Below are positions 53,685-62,814 of a DNA stretch of 64,000 nt, piece after piece (within the stretch, counting starts at the first letter, position 1; every line of letters begins with the position of its first letter). This DNA is from Calditrichia bacterium (GTDB lineage: Bacteria > Calditrichota > Calditrichia > RBG-13-44-9 > J075), in contig JACKAP010000002.1 of the NCBI GenBank assembly GCA_020635015.1, positions 496,001 through 560,000 on the forward strand, written 5' to 3'. The position numbers and the translations under genes are program-made. The notes under the pieces are model-generated. The model saw only the letters and a list, made by a program, of their open reading frames with translations. It did not search any database and had not been told where the DNA came from.

Positions 53685-55109
53685 CTACCAACCCCTCATC
53701 AGCATCACATTTGAAATCGGCAGCAGTTCCCCGGTGCCGGCCCGGTCTTGCAGGGCCAGATTGTGAACGATCCGTTCGCAGGCCTGTTGAAGCGCGGGAT
53801 CAAACATGGTCAAGAGAATATAAAACCCGGCAGCAGGGTTAAATGTTCTATCGCCGCTGCCGTCGATATAATATGAGATGCCGTCTTGCCGCAGACTTTG
53901 CTGTAGCAGCGTCAGCACTTTGTCCCGGAACGTATCGATATACCCGTATTCATACTTCATCATATCATAAATGAACATAATCTGGGCGGTATAATGGGAA
54001 TTATCCTCAAGATGTTTTGAGCCGGAATGATTGCGGTAATGATATTTATCGCAATTTGTCCAACCGGAATAGAACTTCCCGTAGGCATATGGGATGATCA
54101 ATTTCCCATCTTTCTCCCGGTAGCTTTTAAAGATAAAGTCACTAATCTTATCAAGCCGTTTCAGATATTTTTCATCCTGCGTAACCAGATACATATACAA
54201 ATAGCAGCGACCGTGATCTGCCAGGATATTAAAAGGAACCTCTACCCCGGCAAAGGCATAGGCCAATTTCGGATGATTGATAATATAACCTTTTTTGTTC
54301 CAGAGATTATCGTAAGAAGTGACGATCTCCCGGGCAAAGTCGGATAGCTCATCTGCCAGGGGCTGATACTCAGCTAGTTGGGCTTCCCGCACGATCACAA
54401 CGAACCGGATCAGGGCCGATAGTATTTTGGGGGTATGAAAGGTGGTCAGAGTAACGCGTTGCGGCACCAGTCGTTTCGTGATGGGCGTTTGCGCGATGCT
54501 TTTGCCGAGCTTTCGTACAACGAGATAACTGTCAAATCCGATCTTCTGATTGATGGTGCCTTCAACATTATCGACCGTTAAATCATCATATTCCTTGGTG
54601 TACTTGTTCTTATCATTTTTGACCACCAGGGTAAACCCCGCATCCCCGGTGGGCCGGAATTCGACCGTCGTGAAGTTATTATCCGCCCGGCGAATGCCCT
54701 GGATTTCCAGAAATGCACTGCCATTTTCATCGTATAGCGTATCTTTCAGGCTGAAGGTATAATGCGCGCCGGTTTGCCATCCCCTTCTCATCACCCCATC
54801 GCTATCGGGACGACCGGCCAGGAGATTTTCTTTTTTCATGATTGCGGCGACATGTTTCGCGCCATAATCAAGATACTTGACATCTCTGGTTTTTTCGTAC
54901 ATGTTCAGCAGCGATTCGACAATCGGCGTTTCGCGCCAGATGATATGACCTTCCAGGTTATCCGCCGTCAGTAAATAATCGGCAACTTTTACCTGGAAAA
55001 TCAGACTGTCATACACCGATTTGTAGCTTTTGGCGAAGGCAGTATTTTGGGAAAAAAACACCGCGATCAGCACTTGAAAAGCAATGGATATAACTTTGGC
55101 GTTCTTCAT
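53685..55109 (-). CDS. secreted protein of unknown function in the polysaccharide locus
   Basis: 474 residues with a signal peptide (cleavage after AFA at residue 26). No family recognised with certainty. The mature part has aromatic-rich helical segments such as ETPIVESLLNMYEKTRDVKYLDYG, YLVTQDEKYLKRLDKISDFIF and EDNSHYTAQIMFIYDMMKYEYGY, compatible with an alpha/alpha-toroid. A beta-rich insert (about 125-190) lies between them. Toroids of this sort occur in polysaccharide lyases, hydrolases and C5-epimerases. A periplasmic or secreted enzyme acting on the locus polymer is a guess. Confidence 0.65.
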   Translation of the reverse strand: MKNAKVISIAFQVLIAVFFSQNTAFAKSYKSVYDSLIFQVKVADYLLTADNLEGHIIWRETPIVESLLNMYEKTRDVKYLDYGAKHVAAIMKKENLLAGRPDSDGVMRRGWQTGAHYTFSLKDTLYDENGSAFLEIQGIRRADNNFTTVEFRPTGDAGFTLVVKNDKNKYTKEYDDLTVDNVEGTINQKIGFDSYLVVRKLGKSIAQTPITKRLVPQRVTLTTFHTPKILSALIRFVVIVREAQLAEYQPLADELSDFAREIVTSYDNLWNKKGYIINHPKLAYAFAGVEVPFNILADHGRCYLYMYLVTQDEKYLKRLDKISDFIFKSYREKDGKLIIPYAYGKFYSGWTNCDKYHYRNHSGSKHLEDNSHYTAQIMFIYDMMKYEYGYIDTFRDKVLTLLQQSLRQDGISYYIDGSGDRTFNPAAGFYILLTMFDPALQQACERIVHNLALQDRAGTGELLPISNVMLMRGW

Positions 55110-55230
55110 TTTGGATCGGTCTCTGTTTTTTTTGCGACGATATTAAAAATGGGCAGAGAGATTCAACGGGTTTCCGGCTTACCAGGCGGAGGCCGGTTTC
55201 TTGAATGTCTTCATGCACCCATTTACCGAT

Positions 55231-56412
55231 TTAGGTTTTCTTAACGATACCATTCAAATGAACGAGCATATCCTGGGTGATTTTTGGCCAGTTATAATTC
55301 GTTTCCACCCGTTTCCGGCCATATTCCCCCATCTGCTTCGCCTCCGCCGGATGCTGCAGCAGGTAGATGATCTTCTCCCGGATCTGCTGTGTATCCAGCG
55401 GATCGACCAGGAAACCGCTCTTACCGTCTGCCACAGCATCGGGAATTCCTCCGGAATTTCCGGCCACGACCGGCAGCCCACAGGCGTTCGCTTCCAGAAA
55501 AACGATCCCGAATCCTTCGACATTGACATCACTCGCCTGCCGGCTTAACAAGAGAAAAACATCGCTGATATTATAAAATTGGATCAGCGTTTCATCATCG
55601 ATTCCTTTCAATATAAAAACGCGATCCTTCAAATCATATTTTTCAATTAAACCGATCATATCCGCTTCGGCTTCACCGGAACCGATAATCAGGTAGATAA
55701 TGTTATGGCCGGCTTCTTTTAAGTCGCGCACGATGTTAATCGCGGTGTCGATACCCTTTCGCTGATTAAACTGGGAAACCGTCAATAAAATCGCGGCATC
55801 GTGGTGCTGAACATGATAGCGGTTGAGCAGTTCCGCTTTACGCACCTTTAGCCGTCTAAATTTATGATAATCTACGCCGTTAGGAAACACTTTGATTTTA
55901 TGTTTTTCGACGCCCAGTTCACGCACTTTTTCCGCGGTATAATTTGATACCGCAAAAAGTGCCGCAGCCCGCCTTAATGCCAGCCGTCCCAGAAATTTTA
56001 CAATCGGATGCACCGGGTGGGAAGAGTTGGGATACATACCGAGAATATCCGCGCCATGACAGCCGATAACATAAGGAATTTTATTGAATGTCAGGTAAGA
56101 GAACAACACCATGAAGATGCTATAGGGAAGCCAGACCGGCAATAAGATAACTTCCGCTTTTGCTTTGAAGGCGATTCTCAGGAATTTGATAAATACCGAC
56201 AAATTTTCCAGTACCGTATGGGACTTATTTTCCAGGTATACGATACGGGCTTCAACTTGCGCTTCAAACCCGGCTGCCTCGTTCGGCGGAACCGTTGTGG
56301 CAACCTGGACCTCCTCGCCGGCCAGGATCCAATTTCTGGCGACCTCATAGGTATAGGAGGAAAATCCTCCCTTCATGGGCGGAAACGCATGTGTCAGGAT
56401 CACAATGTTCAT
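55231..56412 (-). CDS. GT4-family glycosyltransferase
   Basis: 393 residues from the ATG at 56412; an ATGA overlap with the flippase stop supports this start over the longer frame to 56757. GT-B fold with THAFPPMKGGFSSYTYEVARN, VIGCHGADILGMYPNSSHP, a donor domain with LLTVSQFNQRKGIDTAI and the ending GIVFLEANACGLPVVAGNSGG, where the EX7E motif places the two glutamates for donor binding. Translationally coupled to the flippase, so it probably builds the flipped unit. Confidence 0.9.
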   Translation of the reverse strand: MNIVILTHAFPPMKGGFSSYTYEVARNWILAGEEVQVATTVPPNEAAGFEAQVEARIVYLENKSHTVLENLSVFIKFLRIAFKAKAEVILLPVWLPYSIFMVLFSYLTFNKIPYVIGCHGADILGMYPNSSHPVHPIVKFLGRLALRRAAALFAVSNYTAEKVRELGVEKHKIKVFPNGVDYHKFRRLKVRKAELLNRYHVQHHDAAILLTVSQFNQRKGIDTAINIVRDLKEAGHNIIYLIIGSGEAEADMIGLIEKYDLKDRVFILKGIDDETLIQFYNISDVFLLLSRQASDVNVEGFGIVFLEANACGLPVVAGNSGGIPDAVADGKSGFLVDPLDTQQIREKIIYLLQHPAEAKQMGEYGRKRVETNYNWPKITQDMLVHLNGIVKKT

Positions 56413-57890
56413 TTCGGATGATACCATTTTACATGAAGCCAGAGATTGTGTACGCTGCTCAACGCGGCCCGTCTTTCCGCGGGTGTTACAATCCGGGTCA
56501 CGATTAGGACCAGGGGGAACAGGAGAAAGATCACCACGAATTTCAGCAGAAAATACGTCAGGGATATTTCTGCCTGCCCCAGGGCGCAGACAAAGGCAAT
56601 CGCTGCAAAACTGAGCAGATATTTGAGGATTCGTTCCCACTCGATCGGCACCCGGTATATTCTCTGGGAGAACAACATCGCCAAAACGCCGACCAGGGCA
56701 TAGGAGACGCATAATACGATGCAGGTTCCCATAATGCCGTATATCGGCGTCAGCCAATAGTTCAAGGCCAGGTTGACAACGGCGCCGGTCACGGTTGCGA
56801 TGGTCTGGTAATAAGTTTTTTTAAAGATATTGATGCCCACCGTCCCCACATAAAAAAAACCGTAAAAAAAATAACTCAGGCACAAAACGACGATATAACT
56901 CCGCCCGGCAAAATATTTGCTGTTAGACAGGAGCAGAATCAACTCGCCGGAGAAACTGCTGAGTATCAGCAGAAAAAAGAGGAACAGAAATATATAGTAC
57001 GAAAGCACTCTGGAATATACCGCCCGGGCATCCTCCCGGTCTTTAATCCGGAACATGATGGAAGGCCAGGCCATTTGAAAGGCGGAAACCGCCAGAAGCA
57101 GTAGCGATGCGATCTTGTTGGGCACGGAAAAAAGACCCAGCGCTTCCGAATCATAAAACAACAAGATAAAATAGCGGTTCGACATCATCAAGATCAAATT
57201 ACAAATCGAAACCGGAATTAAAAAGACGCTGTAGGAAAGCAACTCGCGAATCACCCGGATTGAAAAACGGCGCACGAATTCATTCCGGATAAACCAGACA
57301 AAAAGGAATGCGAAGACCGATCCGGTTAATACCCGGGCGTATAAGACCCCGTCAATTTTTTGGTTTAACCCGACAATAAAAAAGATCGTCAGACTGACCT
57401 GAGACAAAAAACTGCCCCCTCTTAGCAGTGAGATAACGACCGATCGGTTTTGGATGCGCAGGTAGGCAATTGGCACCACATACATGGATTCCAAAAGCAC
57501 AATCACCAAAAGGAGGGTCATCAGTTGCCGGTATTGCGCGGTGTCAAACAACAGTAAGGAGAGGTCCTCAACAAAAAACAAGGCGGCTGCGATTATACAG
57601 CCCACAAAAATGAGCAGGAAAAAGAAGGTGGAACTGATGATCAGGCGATTTGCCGACTGCTCCGGATTATCCGTTTCGTCATAAGCGTAATATTTGAACA
57701 GCGCGGATCCCAGGCCCAACTGGAGAATGCTGATCAAGATCGTGACCGAAACGATGATGGCCTCTAAAATGCCATAATCGCTGACCGTAAGGTATGCGGT
57801 ATATAATGGAAGTAAAAAAAAACCGGCGGCATTTTGCAGTATGCTGGCAATCCCATAAATGAAAGAGTGTCGAAACAGATCCTTAAACAT
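56409..57890 (-). CDS. Wzx-type polysaccharide flippase
   Basis: 493 residues from the ATG at 57890 (MFKDLFRHSFIYGIASIL), with about twelve to fourteen membrane helices. MATE/MOP-type lipid-linked oligosaccharide flippase: N-terminal LPLYTAYLTVSDYGILE and repeated helix bundles are typical. It would move undecaprenyl-linked repeat units to the periplasmic side. Overlaps the polymerase gene stop by 8 bases and is followed by the glycosyltransferase with an ATGA overlap. Confidence 0.9.
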   Translation of the reverse strand: MFKDLFRHSFIYGIASILQNAAGFFLLPLYTAYLTVSDYGILEAIIVSVTILISILQLGLGSALFKYYAYDETDNPEQSANRLIISSTFFFLLIFVGCIIAAALFFVEDLSLLLFDTAQYRQLMTLLLVIVLLESMYVVPIAYLRIQNRSVVISLLRGGSFLSQVSLTIFFIVGLNQKIDGVLYARVLTGSVFAFLFVWFIRNEFVRRFSIRVIRELLSYSVFLIPVSICNLILMMSNRYFILLFYDSEALGLFSVPNKIASLLLLAVSAFQMAWPSIMFRIKDREDARAVYSRVLSYYIFLFLFFLLILSSFSGELILLLSNSKYFAGRSYIVVLCLSYFFYGFFYVGTVGINIFKKTYYQTIATVTGAVVNLALNYWLTPIYGIMGTCIVLCVSYALVGVLAMLFSQRIYRVPIEWERILKYLLSFAAIAFVCALGQAEISLTYFLLKFVVIFLLFPLVLIVTRIVTPAERRAALSSVHNLWLHVKWYHPK

Positions 57891-59292
57891 TGCCACTACC
57901 AAAATGCCGGATGTAGATATCATGGACCAATGCGATTAAAATGGCCCAGATGATATTAAAGCGGTAGCCGATAATGCTCATATTGGTGATACCGATCAGC
58001 AGCATGCCCCCGATGCCTGCTAAACAGCTGGCGATCAGCATCTTTTCATGATAAGAATCGGTTTTCCAGTATACCCGTAAGCCCTGCACGGCAAAGGTGA
58101 TGTAAATCGATATAAACATTGCCAGGCCGGCAAGGCCTAATTTCCAGAGCACGAAAGCATAGCTGTTGTCCAGGGCGGTATTCCCCCGCTCCGCGTACAA
58201 CTGGGTATAGGTAGCGCCCAACCCGGAGCCGAACACCATGTTTTGTTCCCAGTTCTTCAGCGCTGCGCGCACCTCGGTAAAACGCACCTGCCAACTGGTG
58301 TCCCCCCCAATGTCGCCGAGGGTTTCTACCCGGGCAAATACCGTAATGAGGAATTGCAGATTGAAATACTTTTGGGCAATGATCAGAAACAGCAGGATAA
58401 TCGCAAGGGTCAGCACCACACCAATGATAAATTTAATGAATTTCGACAGCACAAATCCCGTCCGGAAAAAATAAAGAAACAGGAGCACAAAAATCGCAAA
58501 GGTAACCCCAATCCACAAGCCCCGCTGTTGAGAAAAAATTACCATCAGAAAGATGGGGATAATCGCGGCAATGCTCAGCAATTTAGTTTGTTTTTGGGTG
58601 CCGAATAAGATGACCGCAAACAGCAAGGGCAGCACCACCTGGGCCAGATGGGGTTGCTGAGTGGTCAGCCGGTTGATCAGGATGCTGGTAATATCGAGAT
58701 TGGTCAGGGTGAGGTAGATGTATATCAGCGAGGCGATAACCGTGCCGGAAACAATCGCCAGTAAAATTTTTCTCCGCCACGCCGGGTCGTTGGTGAGCAA
58801 TATCCGGGTAATAAAATACGCCCCGTACAGCAAGATATAGTACAATTCAACAATGATCCGGGTTAAGGTGCCATATTGCGCATACCCCCACAGCCCGTTC
58901 ACCACGGCATAGAGACAAAAAAGCGCGATGATTTTGTCCAGGAAATGAAGCTTGATCGACCAGTTATTCTCATAGAGATTGCGGATAAAGATCATGAGCG
59001 CAATGAAAAGCATGCCCAGCGCAATGAGTTTCCAGTCGACATGGTATTTGAGGGCATGATACCGCTGCCCCCAATTGGGCGCGGTCAGCACCGAGATATA
59101 GAGGAGAAGAAGTGCAAACTGATTGCCCGGGGAACTGACAATAAACGGCAGACCGATCAGACCGATCAATCCGGCAATTGCGATCAGCGGACTCTGGGTA
59201 ATCAGAAAAAGAATGATGAAACCGGCCTCCACCAGCAAAAAAGCCAGCGGCAGAACCCGGAGTTCTTTGTTCAAAACATTTGTCATAGACAT
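57883..59292 (-). CDS. Wzy/WaaL-type O-antigen polymerase
   Basis: 469 residues with about eleven to twelve membrane helices and a large periplasmic loop (about 300-385) containing GDTSWQVRFTEVRAAL and GSGLGATYTQLY. That loop, with FSQQRGLWIG before it, fits the Wzy_C/O-antigen ligase family. It would polymerise flipped units. A start at 59286 (MTNVL) is also possible. Sits between chain-length protein and flippase, the expected order. Confidence 0.85.
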   Translation of the reverse strand: MSMTNVLNKELRVLPLAFLLVEAGFIILFLITQSPLIAIAGLIGLIGLPFIVSSPGNQFALLLLYISVLTAPNWGQRYHALKYHVDWKLIALGMLFIALMIFIRNLYENNWSIKLHFLDKIIALFCLYAVVNGLWGYAQYGTLTRIIVELYYILLYGAYFITRILLTNDPAWRRKILLAIVSGTVIASLIYIYLTLTNLDITSILINRLTTQQPHLAQVVLPLLFAVILFGTQKQTKLLSIAAIIPIFLMVIFSQQRGLWIGVTFAIFVLLFLYFFRTGFVLSKFIKFIIGVVLTLAIILLFLIIAQKYFNLQFLITVFARVETLGDIGGDTSWQVRFTEVRAALKNWEQNMVFGSGLGATYTQLYAERGNTALDNSYAFVLWKLGLAGLAMFISIYITFAVQGLRVYWKTDSYHEKMLIASCLAGIGGMLLIGITNMSIIGYRFNIIWAILIALVHDIYIRHFGSGNV

Positions 59293-59308
59293 GCACTAAA
59301 ATGATCTC

Positions 59309-60544
59309 TTAATCCGCCGGCGGTTTTTGACTTTTAAAGACATTGATGCCTTGAGCGACATAAACAATCTTTTGGTAGCGGTCAATATCGGTCTCTTTCA
59401 AGCGGTTCAGGTATTCGACCACCAGGACATAAATCGCGCTCAACAAGACCGCGAGCACCCCGGAAAACAAAACCAGCAATGCCCGCTTGGGGCTGTCGCG
59501 CCGTACCGGCACCGCCGCTTCGTCCAGGGTTTCGACAATCGGCGTCTCCCGGGTTTCCTGAATTTTCGCTTGCTCATATTGCTGAGTCAGAAACTGAAAA
59601 ATAGCATTCTGGACCTCCAGCTCCCGCTTCAGGCGCAGGTAGGTCATACCCAACTGCGGCGCTTCGGAAAAGCTGGGGAAAATATCCAGCCCAGAGTCGC
59701 CTTCCGCCCCGCTCTTCAGCTCGGCGAGTTTCTTGTTTAGTTGTCTTATTTCCAGCTCGGTTAGCTGTACCCGGGAATGGGTGGGGTTCAAGGTAACCCG
59801 CAGCGCCTCGAGTTCGACTTCCTTGATGGCAATCTGGCTCTCCAAATTCGCGGCTACATCGATCGCGGCCTGCATCTGCTCCGGGAGGGATACCACACCA
59901 TACTTTTCGCTGAATTCTTTTAAAGCTTCTTCCGCCTGCTTCAAATCCGCTTTATTTTGCTCGTAACGGTTTTCAATAAAAACCCGGTTGAGATTGGCCT
60001 GGCGGGTCTGGAATTCCACGTTGATCCGGTTCAATTCCGAAATGACATAAGCAATCACATCCGCGCAGAACTGGCGGGTTTCTCCGGTTTCATCTTCATA
60101 CAAAAAATAGTCGGTCGAGGCGGAGAATTCGACCACCACCATATTCTCCTCGTTCAGGGAAATTTCCAGGTATTCGCGGAAACTTTTGACCGCTTCCTCC
60201 ATGTTCTCTGAGCCGTAGCGTTCGATAAGATTGAATTTTTTAACCGCATTCTCGGCAATCGTGCGGCTTTTTAAGATACCGACCACTGTATTGATCTGGC
60301 TGTCGCCTCCCACCCCGCCGAGTAATCCTTCGGCAAAGGGGATATTGGCTGCCAGGGCGGCAAACACTCCTCCGCCCCCGCCGCTTGGCAGCATCACCGT
60401 GGCGCTGGTGCTGTAGGTCTTCGGCATAATTAAGCTATAGCCGGCAACCAGCACTGTTACGACCAGAAAATTGATCAGGATGGTTTTACGCCATTTGATG
60501 AGAATATAAAGATAATCGACAAAGGTGAATTCTTTTTTTTCCAT
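59309..60544 (-). CDS. Wzz-like chain-length determinant protein
   Basis: 411 residues. Two membrane helices (about 20-40 and 350-372) flank a long periplasmic region with coiled coils (LNRVFIENRYEQNKADLKQ, EALRVTLNPTHSRVQLTELE). The N-terminal helix and Pro-rich region near the second helix fit the Wzz/GNVR family. No cytoplasmic tyrosine kinase domain follows, unlike Wzc, so chain-length control here would not use an attached BY-kinase. Confidence 0.88.
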   Translation of the reverse strand: MEKKEFTFVDYLYILIKWRKTILINFLVVTVLVAGYSLIMPKTYSTSATVMLPSGGGGGVFAALAANIPFAEGLLGGVGGDSQINTVVGILKSRTIAENAVKKFNLIERYGSENMEEAVKSFREYLEISLNEENMVVVEFSASTDYFLYEDETGETRQFCADVIAYVISELNRINVEFQTRQANLNRVFIENRYEQNKADLKQAEEALKEFSEKYGVVSLPEQMQAAIDVAANLESQIAIKEVELEALRVTLNPTHSRVQLTELEIRQLNKKLAELKSGAEGDSGLDIFPSFSEAPQLGMTYLRLKRELEVQNAIFQFLTQQYEQAKIQETRETPIVETLDEAAVPVRRDSPKRALLVLFSGVLAVLLSAIYVLVVEYLNRLKETDIDRYQKIVYVAQGINVFKSQKPPAD

Positions 60545-60597
60545 TTACCTACCTGAACTTAATCATAGTAACAGAATTAACGATCTTGCGGAGCGGA

Positions 60598-61821
60598 TTA
60601 CTTCGAAGCCTGAATTAACGCGAAAGCGGAAATACCGATGCTGATGATCGGGGTCAAGATGGTCAGCACATCTTTCAAATTCTCCCGGGCCCGGCGCGGC
60701 ACCACGACGATATCTCCATTTTCGACCACAATATCTTTCCCATGCTCGATCTCGCCGGTTTTAAAACGAATGACCTGTATCCGGTTCAGCCCTTTGGCCG
60801 TCTCCATGATCCCGGCCAGGCCGGCATAATCCAGGGCCGAATAATCCGCCAGGTACGGAAAAGCGCCGGGCTGGGCCACTTCACCCCGCACATAGACCTG
60901 GTTGCGAATGGTCGGCACCATGATCCGGTCGCCGGTCTTCAATTGGAGCGAAAACGCATCCGAATCGGTATTGAGCAGGCTGTAGGAAAATTTCTCCCCG
61001 TCCCGGAATAAAAGAATATTTTCGATATTGGATCGCCGGTTTAAGGCGCGCAGGCGGGTCAAAAAGTCAAAGAGGGATTCCTGCTTGCGCAGTTGGTAAA
61101 TTCCCTGCGACCCCACATTTCCCTCGATAATGGCATAATTTTCCTGCAGGTCGATTGCAGGAATATAGATCACGTCCCCCCCGCTCAGCATCGGGTTATT
61201 GCCCAGATTGCCGGTCAGGTAGAAATCGCTCAGGTTAATGACGCTTACCTCGCCGTTCTCCCGGCGCAGCTCAATCCGGGTATCGTCCCCCCAGTTGGTC
61301 ACTCCCTGGGCCAATTGGATGGCATCACTGATCCGGTCCACCGCCCTTAAAAAATAAGTGCCGGGATTCTGGATTTCCCCCACCACAAACACCCGGAATT
61401 TGCGCATTTTGATCAGCCGCACCGAAAAGCGGGCGTTTTGGAAGGTTGTGCTGAGTGCTTCCGTGATTAACCGGATACTTTCGGCCAGGGTTTTTCCGGA
61501 GACAAAGACCTCGGAAACCGCGGGAATAATAACATAGCCTTCCGGAGAAACCATGACTGGAAACTGCTTCTCCATCGCGCCCCATACTTTGACGAATAAC
61601 TGATCACCGGGACCGAGGATATATGTTTGCGGATTTATTTCCTTTTCGAATACCTGTTCAATGAATTGCTGGCCCTGAATCAACTGTTCATTGGACTGCT
61701 CAAGCTGAAGCGCATCCATGTCGAAAACCGGCGCCCTCTTTTGCTGACTTTGTTCTTCCTGAGCACTGAGATAAGCAGTTGCGGTCAGCAGCAAAAGACA
61801 TATGATCAATCTTATTTTCAC
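60598..61821 (-). CDS. polysaccharide export protein, Wza-like with SLBB domains
   Basis: 407 residues from a GTG at 61821 with AGGAGG eight bases upstream. Signal peptide, then a polysaccharide export domain (NPQTYILGPGDQLFVKVWG, PVMVSPEGYVIIPAV), two SLBB domains (GEIQNPGTYFLRAV, EGNVGSQGIYQL and related) and a C-terminal membrane helix (TILTPIISIGISAFALIQ). No cysteine is present, so unlike E. coli Wza it is not a lipoprotein. The export channel partner of the Wzz-like protein. Confidence 0.9.
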   Translation of the reverse strand: MKIRLIICLLLLTATAYLSAQEEQSQQKRAPVFDMDALQLEQSNEQLIQGQQFIEQVFEKEINPQTYILGPGDQLFVKVWGAMEKQFPVMVSPEGYVIIPAVSEVFVSGKTLAESIRLITEALSTTFQNARFSVRLIKMRKFRVFVVGEIQNPGTYFLRAVDRISDAIQLAQGVTNWGDDTRIELRRENGEVSVINLSDFYLTGNLGNNPMLSGGDVIYIPAIDLQENYAIIEGNVGSQGIYQLRKQESLFDFLTRLRALNRRSNIENILLFRDGEKFSYSLLNTDSDAFSLQLKTGDRIMVPTIRNQVYVRGEVAQPGAFPYLADYSALDYAGLAGIMETAKGLNRIQVIRFKTGEIEHGKDIVVENGDIVVVPRRARENLKDVLTILTPIISIGISAFALIQASK

Positions 61822-61989
61822 TTAGAAGACCTCCTGAGAACATTCCCGAAAATGCAAAAATCGAAGCGTGTCAAGTGGTTATTGGAAACGAGACAGCACG
61901 TAAAACGGGGATCAATATACGCTACGGAAGCGGGTGAAACAAATTCATTTATTAAGTATATGGTCGCTACTGCACATGGGCCTTTTCAC

Positions 61990-62814
61990 TCAATGTTTTT
62001 CATCTAACTCCAGGGCGCGCACCGCCAGTTTGGCGGCTTCTTGTTCGGCGATTTTTTTACTCTTGCCCTTGCCTTCCCCCAGCTTCTGGTTGGCGATCCA
62101 CACTTCCACCACAAATTCCTTGGCGTGATCCGGTCCCAACTCTCGGACCACCCGGTAATCCGGCAGGGTTCTGGCAGAGCTCTGGGCAAACTCCAGCAGG
62201 ATGCTTTTATAGTTGCGGTACAAGCCCTTGCGGATGATCTTTTTGAATTCGCTCAGCAGATAGCGGTGGATAAAGCGGCTGGCCGCATCCAGCCCCAGGC
62301 CGGGATCGAGATAGATCGCCCCGATCACCGCCTCGAAGGCGTCGGCCAGGATCGATTTGCGCTGCCGGCCACCGGTTTTTTCTTCCCCGCGGTTCATCAG
62401 CACCAGCTCGCCCAAATCCATGTCCACCGCAATATCCGCTAACACCGGCTTGCTCACCAGGATCGATTTCACCTTGGAAAGATGTCCTTCCGCTTTGTTG
62501 GGGAATTTTTCGTAGAGGTAGTGGGTCACCACCAGATCGAGCACCGCATCGCCCAGGAATTCCAGCCGTTCATTGGAAAGGGTGCGGGGCTCATTGGTCA
62601 TGTTCAAATAAGAGCGGTGCTTTAGCGCGGTCGCCAGCAGCAAGGGGCGGGTAAACCGCATGCCGAATTTGATCTGGAATCCGCCGACCGCCCGGGCTTC
62701 ATCGGGAGAAATTTCCCCTTCTGAAGCGTCCGGAAATGGAACTTTCTGTCGCCTGCCTGAAAGCAGCTTTGCGAAGAAGGATTTTATCAGACTCAAGTTA
62801 AATCGACCTATCAT
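61990..62814 (-). CDS. rnc: ribonuclease III
   Basis: 274 residues from the ATG at 62814, which overlaps the fabF stop TGA by one base. Cleaves double-stranded RNA, including rRNA precursors. Catalytic motif NERLEFLGDAVLDLV and the second acidic site LADAFEAVIGAIYLD are intact; the double-stranded RNA-binding domain (about 195-270) includes GEGKGKSKKIAEQEAAKLA. A basic N-terminal extension of about 45 residues precedes the catalytic domain. fabF-rnc is a common pair. Confidence 0.96.
   Translation of the reverse strand: MIGRFNLSLIKSFFAKLLSGRRQKVPFPDASEGEISPDEARAVGGFQIKFGMRFTRPLLLATALKHRSYLNMTNEPRTLSNERLEFLGDAVLDLVVTHYLYEKFPNKAEGHLSKVKSILVSKPVLADIAVDMDLGELVLMNRGEEKTGGRQRKSILADAFEAVIGAIYLDPGLGLDAASRFIHRYLLSEFKKIIRKGLYRNYKSILLEFAQSSARTLPDYRVVRELGPDHAKEFVVEVWIANQKLGEGKGKSKKIAEQEAAKLAVRALELDEKH

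Noticed and set aside
61627..62007. A 126-codon plus-strand frame near wza/rnc
   Set aside because: It overlaps both supported minus-strand genes, has no ribosome site and no familiar motif.
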